This document shows, piece by piece, positions 8,362 through 15,852 of a stretch of DNA of 35,868 bases. Origin of the DNA: Clostridiaceae bacterium (GTDB lineage Bacteria; Bacillota; Clostridia; Peptostreptococcales; T1SED10-28); the NCBI GenBank assembly GCA_003554105.1, contig PWFQ01000010.1, positions 1-35,868 of the forward strand, read 5' to 3'. The notes beneath the pieces were generated by a model. The model had not been told where the DNA came from and did not search any database. It saw only the letters and a program-made list of their open reading frames with translations. Position numbers and translations under genes: made by a program. Numbering within the stretch: position 1 is the first letter of the stretch; each line of letters opens with the position of its first letter.

Positions 8362-8396
8362 TTAATATTGACATATGTTTAACATTAATTTATACT
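8362..8396 (+). promoter_or_regulatory. Promoter of the Fur/PerR gene with an overlapping inverted repeat (possible operator)
   Basis: TTGACA (8368-8373) and TATACT (8391-8396) are separated by 17 bases. The arms TTAATATTGA (8362-8371) and TTTAACATTAA (8378-8388) form an imperfect AT-rich inverted repeat around the -35 element. Such a repeat could be the autoregulatory site of the Fur-family product. It does not exactly match the Bacillus Per or Fur box, so the operator part is tentative. Confidence 0.6.
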
Positions 8397-8429
8397 TAAT
8401 ATAAGAATCGTTGTTAGGTGGTGAATAGG

Positions 8430-8840
8430 ATGAATGAACTAATTGAAAAGCTGAAAAAGAACGACTGTAAAGTGACATTACAACGAATCGCAATCTATGA
8501 AACCCTAAAGGACACAAAAGAGCATCCAAATGCGGAGGCTATTTACAAAAGACTTGCACCCAAGTATCCCACAATCAGTTTGGCAACAGTTTACAAATCC
8601 CTGGAGCTTTTTGTATCTCTGGGACTGGTGCAGGCCATCAACGTTGAAGAAAACAGTTTTCGCTATGATGCCAACACAAGCCCACACCCCCATGTTATCT
8701 GCACAACCTGTAAAAAGGTTGAGGACATTGATGAGCCCTACTTTCCCGATCTCGGACGGGATATCGAGGCAATGACGAAGTACAAGGTGAAAAAGCAGCA
8801 GATGAGTTTTTACGGAACATGTCCGGATTGTTTAAACTAG
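8430..8840 (+). CDS. Fur family transcriptional regulator, PerR-like
   Basis: A 136-residue metalloregulator. Residues 1-80 form the winged-helix domain (KVTLQRIAIYETL, EHPNAEAIYKRL, SLATVYKSLELF). The C-terminal dimerisation and metal domain has HPHVICTTC and ends CPDCLN, giving two CxxC pairs (Cys91/94 and Cys131/134) for a structural zinc. The length and the pattern around HPH favour PerR over Fur, but the peroxide-sensing role is inferred. I chose the ATG at 8430, eight bases after AGGTGG; two GTG codons upstream overlap that site. Confidence 0.9.
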   Translation: MNELIEKLKKNDCKVTLQRIAIYETLKDTKEHPNAEAIYKRLAPKYPTISLATVYKSLELFVSLGLVQAINVEENSFRYDANTSPHPHVICTTCKKVEDIDEPYFPDLGRDIEAMTKYKVKKQQMSFYGTCPDCLN

Positions 8841-8878
8841 AACAGTATCGATCGAACTGCCTCTGAATGTGATTTTAA

Positions 8879-8915
8879 AAAGGAAAGGTTGTCATAAGCC
8901 TTTCCTTTTTTTGTT
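8879..8915 (+). terminator. Intrinsic terminator between the Fur-family gene and nth
   Basis: AAAGGAAAGG (8879-8888) and CCTTTCCTTT (8899-8908) form a perfect 10-bp stem, followed by a T run. Because an A-rich stretch also flanks the left arm, it may serve nth on the other strand as well. Confidence 0.85.
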
Positions 8916-8925
8916 TTTGTCTCTG

Positions 8926-9585
8926 CTATATCTTTTGTAATCCGCTTTTTCGATACATTATACAAAGGTGATTAACCTCACACATATCACAAAGAGGTTT
9001 ACGTGCTTTACAGACCCTTCTTCCATGAAGGATAAACCAATGATGCGCTTCCGACCACATGGGTTTGGGAATCTTTTTCATAAGCTCCTGCTCCGTATCC
9101 TCCACGTTATCAGCTTTAACGATTCCCAGGCGGTTTGTCACACGAAAAACATGGGTATCAACTGCAATGGCATCCTGGTCAAAAACATTGCTGATCACCA
9201 CGTTAGCAGTTTTTCTTCCAACACCGGGAAGCTTCACTAATTCCTCCCTGTTGGAGGGAACCTTCCCTTTATGTTCTTCAATAAGAATTTTACAGGTTTT
9301 TAGAATATTTGAAGCCTTCGTATGATAAAATCCGCAGCTATGGATTATTTCTCCAAGCTCTTTCACATTGAGTTCCTCCATTTTGTAGGGATCAGAATAC
9401 TTTGGGAAAAGAGATTTTGTAACCTGATTGACCCGGACATCAGTGCATTGAGCGCTTAAAATTGTTGCAATCAAAAGCTCAAAAGGATTCGAGTAGTCCA
9501 GCTCACTTTTTGCATCAGGATAAAGAGAGCCCAAAATCTTCAACACTTCATTGATCTCTTCTTTGTTTAACTTATATCGTCGCAT
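8926..9585 (-). CDS. nth: Endonuclease III (DNA glycosylase/AP lyase)
   Basis: This 219-residue base-excision repair enzyme removes oxidised pyrimidines and cleaves the abasic site. The helix-hairpin-helix motif LPGVGRKTA carries the catalytic lysine (Lys125), and VDTHV carries the catalytic aspartate (Asp143). The C-terminal 4Fe-4S loop has the exact spacing C-x6-C-x2-C-x5-C (CKARKPLCDMCEVNHLC). The length matches the family. The ATG at 9585 follows AGGAGG. Confidence 0.96.
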   Translation of the reverse strand: MRRYKLNKEEINEVLKILGSLYPDAKSELDYSNPFELLIATILSAQCTDVRVNQVTKSLFPKYSDPYKMEELNVKELGEIIHSCGFYHTKASNILKTCKILIEEHKGKVPSNREELVKLPGVGRKTANVVISNVFDQDAIAVDTHVFRVTNRLGIVKADNVEDTEQELMKKIPKPMWSEAHHWFILHGRRVCKARKPLCDMCEVNHLCIMYRKSGLQKI

Positions 9586-9630
9586 CCCCTGCCTCCTGTC
9601 TCCGGTTTTTTACTTGCTTTATAAATCAGT

Positions 9631-9912
9631 TTAAAAGATTTCATACTGTTGCACAGCCAAATCGAAGCGTCCATCCTGCTCAATAAAGTTCAGGACCTTT
9701 TGCATGGTTTCATCAACATGGCGTTTGTTATTGCTCACGGTCGTAAAACCGATCTCCGCTTTCTGCCACTTATCCATCATCCCCACTTCAGCAATAGACA
9801 CGTTGTAACGATGTTTAATTTTCTCAATGATACTTTTAACTAAATGCCGCTTCTCTTTTAGCGAATGGTTTTCGTACATAGACAGTTCAATATTACAAAT
9901 ACCAACAATCAT
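9631..9912 (-). CDS. DUF503 family protein (YlxP-like)
   Basis: A 93-residue protein of the DUF503 family, recognised from SLKEKRHLVKSIIEKIK and the segment VSIAEVGMMDKWQKAEIGF. Members are often found near translation or ribosome maturation genes, but their role is not settled. The ATG at 9912 follows AGAAGGAG; 27 extra upstream codons in frame lack a ribosome site and do not resemble the family. It lies 45 bases upstream of nth in the same direction and may be co-transcribed. Confidence 0.85.
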   Translation of the reverse strand: MIVGICNIELSMYENHSLKEKRHLVKSIIEKIKHRYNVSIAEVGMMDKWQKAEIGFTTVSNNKRHVDETMQKVLNFIEQDGRFDLAVQQYEIF

Positions 9913-9991
9913 TCCATCACTCCTTCTACTTGGAACTAGTCTTATTATAAGGAATTCTTCCTGAAAAGAAAACCTTTTCCCGCAATTCTCC

Positions 9992-10028
9992 AAAAAGAAA
10001 AAGATTGCCTGTGCAAAAAGGCAATCTT
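9992..10028 (-). terminator. Intrinsic terminator of the tdh-kbl operon
   Basis: On the minus strand, AAGATTGCC (10028-10020) and GGCAATCTT (10009-10001) form a perfect 9-bp stem, then TTTCTTTTT. It lies about 40 bases beyond the kbl stop. Confidence 0.85.
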
Positions 10029-10065
10029 CTGATGGTTCATTTCAAAGTCTTCGCTCCGAATTTTC

Positions 10066-11253
10066 TTAAATAACTTCCATTTCTTTCCCAATTTTCACGA
10101 AGGTATCAACTGCTTTATCCAGTTGTTCTTTTGAGTGTCCTGCAGTCACCATGCATCGAAGACGACCGGTGCCTTTCGGAACTGTAGGGAATACGATCCC
10201 CGATACAAAAACTCCTTTATCCAGCAGCTTTCGGCTGAACTCCATGGTTTTATCTTCGCTTCCCACCATTACAGGCGTAATGGGTGTTTCACTTTTCCCG
10301 ATATCGAAACCTGCATTTTTCATTTTTTCTTTAAAATATCGGCCGTTTTCCCATAGGCGATCAGTGAATTCCGTGGTGGACATTAATAGTTTTACCGCTT
10401 CAGTGATGGAAGCCACTGCTGCAGGCGGTAGAGAAGTGCTGAACAGAATCGGTCGTCCCCGATGGCTCAACCATTCCTTCATCGTTTTGCTTCCTGCTAC
10501 ATATCCTCCGATTACTCCTATGGCTTTGGAGAGAGTCCCGATGGTGAAGTCCACACGGCCATGAAGACCAAAATGATCAACTGTTCCCCGACCGCTTTCT
10601 CCCAAAACTCCTGAACCGTGGGCATCATCCACATAGGTCATTGCGTTATATTTTTCTGCTAATTCCACAATTTGAGGAAGAGGAGCAATATCTCCGTCCA
10701 TACTGAATACTCCATCCGTAATAATCAAAACCTGATTGTACTGTTCCCGTTTTTCCTTTAGAATTCTCTCAAGATCCTCCATATCGCAGTGTTTATATAC
10801 TGCACGATCTGCCCTGCTAAGTCGGACACCGTCGATGATACTTGCATGATTCAGCTCATCGGAGATAATCAGGTCTCCCTTCGATGTAATCGCCTGAATG
10901 GTTCCTGCATTACAGTTGAACCCGGATTGATAGACCATAACCGCTTCTTCCCGTTTGAATTCCGCAAGAACCTTTTCCAGTTCTTCATGGAGATCCATGT
11001 TTCCGACGATGGTTCGTACCGCTCCCGAGCCGACACCATATTTTTCAACAGCTTTAATTGCAGCTTCCTTCAATTCTGGATGATTGGCAAAACCTAAATA
11101 GTTATTGGATGAAAGGTTAATCACTTTTTTACCGTTTAACAGGATTTCAGACTCATTGGCACCCTCCAGAATCGGAAGCTCCCGATAGACTCCGTCATCC
11201 TTCAACCCCTGTATCTGTTCTTTAAGAAATGATAATTCATGTACGTCTGACAT
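10066..11253 (-). CDS. kbl: Glycine C-acetyltransferase (2-amino-3-ketobutyrate CoA ligase)
   Basis: This PLP enzyme of the alpha-oxoamine synthase family cleaves 2-amino-3-ketobutyrate with CoA to glycine and acetyl-CoA. The 395 residues include [14 protein letters not shown] near the N-terminus, the [12 protein letters not shown] and [11 protein letters not shown] segments of the PLP pocket, and the Schiff-base lysine in GTLSKAIG (Lys243). The ATG at 11253 follows AAAGGAGGAG. It lies 48 bases after tdh, whose product is its substrate. The glycine made is the substrate of the glycine reductase encoded 5 kb away. Confidence 0.95.
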   Translation of the reverse strand: MSDVHELSFLKEQIQGLKDDGVYRELPILEGANESEILLNGKKVINLSSNNYLGFANHPELKEAAIKAVEKYGVGSGAVRTIVGNMDLHEELEKVLAEFKREEAVMVYQSGFNCNAGTIQAITSKGDLIISDELNHASIIDGVRLSRADRAVYKHCDMEDLERILKEKREQYNQVLIITDGVFSMDGDIAPLPQIVELAEKYNAMTYVDDAHGSGVLGESGRGTVDHFGLHGRVDFTIGTLSKAIGVIGGYVAGSKTMKEWLSHRGRPILFSTSLPPAAVASITEAVKLLMSTTEFTDRLWENGRYFKEKMKNAGFDIGKSETPITPVMVGSEDKTMEFSRKLLDKGVFVSGIVFPTVPKGTGRLRCMVTAGHSKEQLDKAVDTFVKIGKEMEVI

Positions 11254-11301
11254 ACTACTCCTCCTTTACTGATCTTTCTGAATTTCGATTATAAACAGCA
11301 C

Positions 11302-12369
11302 TTACCTGGTCTGTTCCAGAATTTCCATATCGGGATAGAGAACGACCTTTCCGCAGTTCCCTGATTCCATTAAATCAAAGCCCTTTTCAAACTCATCCAT
11401 GGGAAGCCGATGGGTCACGAGATCTTCCAGATTCAAGTTTCCGGATTCTATCAGACCTTTGACCTGATACCAGGTATCGTACATTTTTCGACCGGCAATC
11501 CCTTGCATTGTGATTCCCTTAAAGACGATATCATTGGCAACATCGATTGCCACCTTGTCATTTGGAATCCCAAGCATGGACATTCGACCACCAAGCTTGA
11601 TGTATTTTAATGCCTGATCAATTGCCCGTGCATTTCCGGACATCTCTGCCACCACATCAACTCCAAGACCACCAGTTGCTTGAAGAATGGTTTCAATGGG
11701 ATCTTCATGCATTGGATTAATGGCAATATCCGCTCCCAGTTTCTTCGCCAAGTTGAGGCGATACTCATTCACTTCAACAGCAATGACTTTGGATGCACCT
11801 ACAGCTTTTGCTACAGCAATTGCCATGATACCAATTGGTCCACAGCCAACGACTGCGATGGTTTTACCAACTATCGGTCCTGCCATCACTGTATGCATCG
11901 CATTTCCCAGTGGTTCCTGAATTGCAAGATATGCAGGATCCACGCCTTTAGGGTTGACCCAGGCATTCGCTTCCGGAATCACCACGTATTCTGCATAGGT
12001 TCCATCGGTATCGACACCGAGGATTTTTGTATCTTTACAGATATGCGCCTGACCGGTTTTGCAAAACTCACACACTTCGCAAACAATGTGGGTTTCAGCG
12101 GAAATAATATCTCCCGCTTGAATGGACTTTACCTTATCTCCAACCTCAATGACTTCACCGGCAAACTCATGGCCCATGACATAGGGTGGTTTGATTCTTC
12201 CCTGAGACCATTCGTCCCACTGATAAATGTGGGCGTCGGTTCCGCAAATGGAGGTGGCGTGGATTTTTACCAGGACTTCATCAGACCTTGGTGCAGGAAC
12301 TTCCTTTTGGCTGTAAACAGCACCTTTTTTCGCTTCTTTTTTCATTACCACGTTCATTAAATTCTTCAT
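11302..12369 (-). CDS. tdh: L-threonine 3-dehydrogenase, zinc medium-chain type
   Basis: This enzyme oxidises L-threonine with NAD+ to 2-amino-3-ketobutyrate. The 355 residues show the catalytic zinc ligands in SICGTDAHIY (Cys42) and GHEFAGE (His67, Glu68). The structural zinc lobe CEVCEFCKTGQAHIC supplies Cys97, 100, 103 and 111. The Rossmann motif is VVGCGPIGIMAI. The ATG at 12369 follows GAGGAGG; 24 additional in-frame codons upstream do not resemble the family. It is the first gene of the tdh-kbl pair. No convincing promoter was identified in the 96 bases upstream, although a TATCAT -10-like hexamer is present. Confidence 0.94.
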   Translation of the reverse strand: MKNLMNVVMKKEAKKGAVYSQKEVPAPRSDEVLVKIHATSICGTDAHIYQWDEWSQGRIKPPYVMGHEFAGEVIEVGDKVKSIQAGDIISAETHIVCEVCEFCKTGQAHICKDTKILGVDTDGTYAEYVVIPEANAWVNPKGVDPAYLAIQEPLGNAMHTVMAGPIVGKTIAVVGCGPIGIMAIAVAKAVGASKVIAVEVNEYRLNLAKKLGADIAINPMHEDPIETILQATGGLGVDVVAEMSGNARAIDQALKYIKLGGRMSMLGIPNDKVAIDVANDIVFKGITMQGIAGRKMYDTWYQVKGLIESGNLNLEDLVTHRLPMDEFEKGFDLMESGNCGKVVLYPDMEILEQTR

Positions 12370-12465
12370 GGTCGTCCTCCTCGTTATATTATTAACATAG
12401 ATATGATACCACGTTTTTCTAAATAATGCTATCTCTATCATACAACAGTTTATTGGTTTTCTAAA

Positions 12466-13536
12466 CTACTCTTTAAGAAGTTTAAATTTTTCGATTTCTT
12501 CCCTTGCCCATTCAGCGCTTACTCTCAAGTCCTCCCGCGAATCCTTAAGAAAAGGCAGAATCAAAGGAAGGGCTGCGGAGCCCTTGAGATTCCCGAGAAT
12601 AATCAGCCCGTTCCGCTTAAGAATCCCCGCTCCCCGCCAGGAAGAAGCGTTATGTCCCAGGGCTTCCTTAAATTCTTTATTCGTGTACCCAAGAAGCTTC
12701 TCCAAATCCACAGCATTCTGAGGTTCTTTCCGGAAAGCAGAATCAATCTCAATTTCCAGTCCCTGATTATAGGGACAGACCTTTTGACATTCATCACAGC
12801 CATAGAGTCGATCTTCGATTAACGGCCGATACTTATCAGGTATCATTCCCTTTGTTTGAAGGATCCCGCTTAAACATTTATCAGGATTCAAACGATAGGG
12901 TTCCTCCAAAGCACCGGTGGGGCATGCTTTTATGCAGGCTTCACAGCCGGCACAGGAAGGTCTGAATTTTTCCCCTTTATGGTGATCATCGCTTTGAGAA
13001 AAATCCTGATTGATCATGATATAACCAAGGAAGATATATGACCCTAATGTTTCATTAATCAGCTGATTATTGTATCCATAATTCCCCAATCCTGCTTTGT
13101 ATGCCAAATATCGATCAATCAGGGGGCCTGTGTCTACATGGCATTGATAGGAGAGTCCGGGAATATCCCTATTTAACATCTCCATAACCTCATTCATCTT
13201 TCTTTTCATTACAATATGGTAATCCTCACCCCGGGAAGACAGAGACAGTCGCCCCACCGGTGGATTCCACAACTCCGGAGGATTATCATCATCTTTTTGA
13301 TAATAAGGCATCCCCACCACAATAATGCTTTGACAATCATTCATGGATTTCCGGGGATTGGTTTTTTCTTCTATCTCCGGGGACTGAAATTTAAAAGACA
13401 ACCCTTCCTTACTCATATTCTCCAACCTGTTTTCAAGGTCATGAAAAGGGCCTGCCCCGGTTGCAGAAACCAATGGGAAGCCCTTTTTTCTCAGTTCTCT
13501 TTTAATGCGATGATACAGAATCTGTTTAGAATCCAT
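12466..13536 (-). CDS. queG: Epoxyqueuosine reductase
   Basis: QueG carries out the last step of queuosine biosynthesis in tRNA, reducing epoxyqueuosine using a cobalamin and two 4Fe-4S clusters. The 356 residues show the conserved VDTGPLIDR (catalytic Asp135), YKAGLGNYG, and two cysteine clusters, CAGCEACIKACP (from Cys195) and CDECQKVCP (from Cys247). The C-terminal region (NGLIILGNLKG) looks HEAT-like. The ATG at 13536 lies 27 bases after the tail of the signal peptidase-like gene, so the two are probably co-transcribed. Confidence 0.94.
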   Translation of the reverse strand: MDSKQILYHRIKRELRKKGFPLVSATGAGPFHDLENRLENMSKEGLSFKFQSPEIEEKTNPRKSMNDCQSIIVVGMPYYQKDDDNPPELWNPPVGRLSLSSRGEDYHIVMKRKMNEVMEMLNRDIPGLSYQCHVDTGPLIDRYLAYKAGLGNYGYNNQLINETLGSYIFLGYIMINQDFSQSDDHHKGEKFRPSCAGCEACIKACPTGALEEPYRLNPDKCLSGILQTKGMIPDKYRPLIEDRLYGCDECQKVCPYNQGLEIEIDSAFRKEPQNAVDLEKLLGYTNKEFKEALGHNASSWRGAGILKRNGLIILGNLKGSAALPLILPFLKDSREDLRVSAEWAREEIEKFKLLKE

Positions 13537-13563
13537 TATTCTTTCAACCTTCCACTTAAAAGC

Positions 13564-14118
13564 TTAATTGCATTCTTCGTGTTTTCGATAAAATTCAAGT
13601 TCTGAGAGTGGCCAAACCTTGGCCACGACGCGACCCACCACTCAGCTTTCGCTAATGTAGCCGAAGGTTCGGCTATCGTTACTGGAATTCCTGTTATCTC
13701 CGAGAAGATAGAGTTTTCCTTCAGGGACCTCCCCACAGGTTTTTCTGTAATCCCTGAAAATGTACTCACAGTCGTCAATATAATCCTCACACACACTCTC
13801 TCCATTGATGAGCAGGTCTCCCGTATCAATGCAAAACTCCTGTCCTCCCCTTGCAATTACACGCTTTATAAAAAGTTCATCCTCACAGACCGGTGATTGA
13901 AAAACAACAACGTCGCCGGTTTTCAAGTCCTCCACTATGAAGCGATCGGAAATGATCAAAACCCTGTCTCCGCAACAAAAATTCGGATCCATTGATGCCC
14001 CTCGAACTGTAACAAGGGTGATAAAAAATCGATCGATCAGGATAAAAGCAAAAAGAAGAAGAATAATGACCATAAGGATCATGACTTTCCTGCTCTTTAT
14101 TCTATCAGAAACTGTCAC
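13564..14118 (-). CDS. Signal peptidase I paralog with an in-frame UGA (selenoprotein candidate or nonsense-interrupted)
   Basis: Type I signal peptidases cleave signal peptides on the outer membrane face. An N-terminal membrane segment (residues about 13-37) precedes VRGASMDP (catalytic Ser42), IKRVIARGG (catalytic Lys85) and GDNRNSSNDSR (box E). Codon 159 is UGA (13644-13642). The same frame then continues for 25 residues, VVGRVVAKVWPLSELEFYRK and a short end, to TAA at 13564. That tail matches the end of other signal peptidases and of lepB in this window (DIVGKAFIRLFPFS). Total length would be 184 residues. Seven cysteines precede the UGA and one follows; lepB has none. A SECIS-like hairpin lies downstream. 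The start is a GTG at 14118, eight bases after GGAGG. A plain nonsense mutation or base error is the main alternative. Confidence 0.75.
13608..13626 (-). promoter_or_regulatory. Perfect hairpin with GGU triloop 15 bases after the in-frame UGA (SECIS-like)
   Basis: On the minus strand, GTGGCCAA and TTGGCCAC form an uninterrupted 8-bp stem closed by GGT. The loop begins 23 bases after the UGA at 13644-13642. The grdB hairpin in this window has the same GGT triloop, 18 bases after its Sec UGA. There is no T run, so it is not a terminator. It lies inside the coding tail of the signal peptidase paralog. Confidence 0.55.
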
Positions 14119-14177
14119 AGTTCTCACCTCCTAATTTATCAATTCAAAAATTAATTATTTAACAATAAAAAATGGTA

Positions 14178-14204
14178 AAAGAAAAACGACCTAAGAGGTC
14201 GCTC
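14178..14204 (-). terminator. Intrinsic terminator of the ArsR-like regulator gene
   Basis: On the minus strand GCGACC and GGTCG pair around a short TCTTA loop, followed by TTTTTCTTTT. It lies just after the stop codon of the regulator and just before the signal peptidase paralog. Confidence 0.8.
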
Positions 14205-14209
14205 TTGTT

Positions 14210-14836
14210 TTATACTTCTTCTATGGGTTCTATCAATGGTTCTTCCATTTCCTTTATTACTTTTTGCACTTTACTTACTCCCAACACCGCGAAGTTATAA
14301 GGTGAAGAGTCTTCATTGGTTTTCTTCCGCTTTCCATCAAGATAATCCACCATCACGCTCTCCACTTTTTTCATCAGTTCCTTGGCCTCATCCTTCGTGA
14401 GATAGTAGTCACTGTATTGATTGATAAAACGCTCTGAATCCAGATTTTCAATATTTTTGTAGAAATCACTGCTGATCTTTTCAAATATGGAAATATAGGC
14501 TTGACTCAAGGACTGGGCCAATTCTTCTCCACCATTTTTAATAAAGCTTTTGTCAATCATTAAAACCTTTGCTGCGGGAAGATAATATTTTTCTATAATG
14601 CCGGACTTGATTCGTTCATCAACCAGATCTAATACTCCTACCTTCAGTAAACTCTTGATGTGGTAATTGATTTTTGCGTGGGGTTCCTCCAAAAGCTCTG
14701 AAATCTGCTTGGCTGTTTTCGGTTCGTCCCCTTCAAAACACTCTATGATCTCCACACGATAGGGGTGGCTGATTGCTTTGATTTGTTCAAGATCTCTTAA
14801 AACCATAATATCCTTCATTGTTTTCACCCTATTCAT
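14210..14836 (-). CDS. ArsR-like winged-helix transcriptional regulator
   Basis: A 208-residue DNA-binding protein. Residues about 14-85 form an ArsR-type winged helix (IKAISHPYRVEIIECF, TAKQISELLEEPHAKINYHIKSLLKVGVLDLV). The rest is helical and charged, without the cysteine metal site of classical ArsR. The ligand and targets are unknown. The ATG at 14836 follows AAGGAT; the ATG six codons later, after AGGG, is an alternative. It is transcribed in the same direction as glsA but has its own promoter and terminator, so it appears monocistronic. Confidence 0.8.
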   Translation of the reverse strand: MNRVKTMKDIMVLRDLEQIKAISHPYRVEIIECFEGDEPKTAKQISELLEEPHAKINYHIKSLLKVGVLDLVDERIKSGIIEKYYLPAAKVLMIDKSFIKNGGEELAQSLSQAYISIFEKISSDFYKNIENLDSERFINQYSDYYLTKDEAKELMKKVESVMVDYLDGKRKKTNEDSSPYNFAVLGVSKVQKVIKEMEEPLIEPIEEV

Positions 14837-14887
14837 TATTTTTTACATCCTTGGTCTCATGTAAAAAAATTTATGTATATATTATTT

Positions 14888-14916
14888 ATTTTATAACTTT
14901 TTAAACTTTTTGTCAA
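14888..14916 (-). promoter_or_regulatory. Sigma-A promoter of the ArsR-like gene
   Basis: On the minus strand a perfect TTGACA (14916-14911), a 17-base AT-rich spacer and TAAAAT (14893-14888) precede the regulator gene by about 50 bases. Confidence 0.7.
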
Positions 14917-14925
14917 AGATGAATT

Positions 14926-15843
14926 TTAGAAAATAGATAAATCCAAATTTTTCGACAAATCCTTTAATATTTCCAGACCGGCAATGCTATTCCCTTTTTC
15001 GTCCAGAGAGGGACCCACAACTCCGATTCCCATTTTTCCCGGAACTGCAGCCATTATACCGCCTCCGACTCCACTTTTTGCCGGAAATCCGACGTTAATG
15101 GCGAATTCACCCGAACCGTTATACATCCCGCAGGTTACCATGAAGGTTTTAGCAATCTTCACAAACCGCTCTTCCATCACCCGCTCTCCCGTTATAATGT
15201 CGACCCCGTTGTTGGCAAGAAATGCTCCAATATAGGCTATATCCTTTGTTGTCACTTCGATAGAGCATTGCCGGAAATAGACATCCAGGCTATCTTCAAT
15301 GTCTTCAGTAATTACACCCACGTCCTTCATGAAATATGCCATTGCACGATTACGATCTCCGGTTCTTTTTTCAGAAAGATATACGTCTTCGTTTATTTCC
15401 AACTCGGGGTTATGGGTGATTTTACGAAAAAAATCCAGCAGCTTCTTGATTTTTTCCTCGCCGGAATTTCCTTCAATCATCGAGGAAACTGCAATAGCGC
15501 CTGCATTAATCATGGGATTGAAAGGTTTGGAAGGTCTTACGGTTTCAAGCTTTACCATGGAATTAAACGGATCTCCCGTCGGCTCCATGCCAACCCTCGA
15601 AAACACATAGGATTCCCCCTTATCCTTCAATGCAAGCATTAAGGAAATAACCTTTGAAATGCTTTGAATAGTAAAAGAATACTTATAGTCCCCTGCATGA
15701 TGGGTATCTCCTTCAATTGTCACAATGCTTACTCCAAGAGCATCTTTTCGGGCTTTTTGCAGTTCAGGAATGTATTCCGGCAATGTCCCTTTATCGATAT
15801 AGGATCGTTTGTCTTCTACCACTTTTTGCAAATAGTTTTCCAT
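14926..15843 (-). CDS. glsA: Glutaminase A (serine-dependent)
   Basis: Glutaminase hydrolyses L-glutamine to glutamate and ammonia using a beta-lactamase-like Ser/Lys site. The 305 residues match the family length. The active-site SxxK appears as FTIQSISK (Ser61, Lys64). The family blocks RPSKPFNPMINAGAI and FPAKSGVGGGIMAAVPG are intact. The ATG at 15843 follows TTAGGAGG, which overlaps the stop region of the upstream kinase gene nine bases away, so translation may be coupled. It is the last gene of a lepB-receiver-kinase-glsA run, and it supplies glutamate in an amino-acid fermenter. Confidence 0.95.
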   Translation of the reverse strand: MENYLQKVVEDKRSYIDKGTLPEYIPELQKARKDALGVSIVTIEGDTHHAGDYKYSFTIQSISKVISLMLALKDKGESYVFSRVGMEPTGDPFNSMVKLETVRPSKPFNPMINAGAIAVSSMIEGNSGEEKIKKLLDFFRKITHNPELEINEDVYLSEKRTGDRNRAMAYFMKDVGVITEDIEDSLDVYFRQCSIEVTTKDIAYIGAFLANNGVDIITGERVMEERFVKIAKTFMVTCGMYNGSGEFAINVGFPAKSGVGGGIMAAVPGKMGIGVVGPSLDEKGNSIAGLEILKDLSKNLDLSIF

Positions 15844-15852
15844 GAAATCCTC

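Noticed and set aside
11680-12360. A 226-residue plus-strand frame opposite tdh
   Set aside because: It is the antisense shadow of tdh; composition is rich in His, Cys and Phe and shows no motif.
12370-12465. A sigma-A promoter for tdh
   Set aside because: A TATCAT hexamer is present but the -35 at 17 bases (TAGCAT) is poor; not strong enough to list.
13608-13626. The hairpin after the signal peptidase UGA as a transcription terminator
   Set aside because: No T run follows it on either strand, and queG, downstream, is close enough to be co-transcribed.
13536-13856. A 106-residue minus-strand frame overlapping the signal peptidase paralog and touching queG
   Set aside because: It lies in another frame, has no ribosome site and its sequence resembles no family; the signal peptidase frame explains the region.
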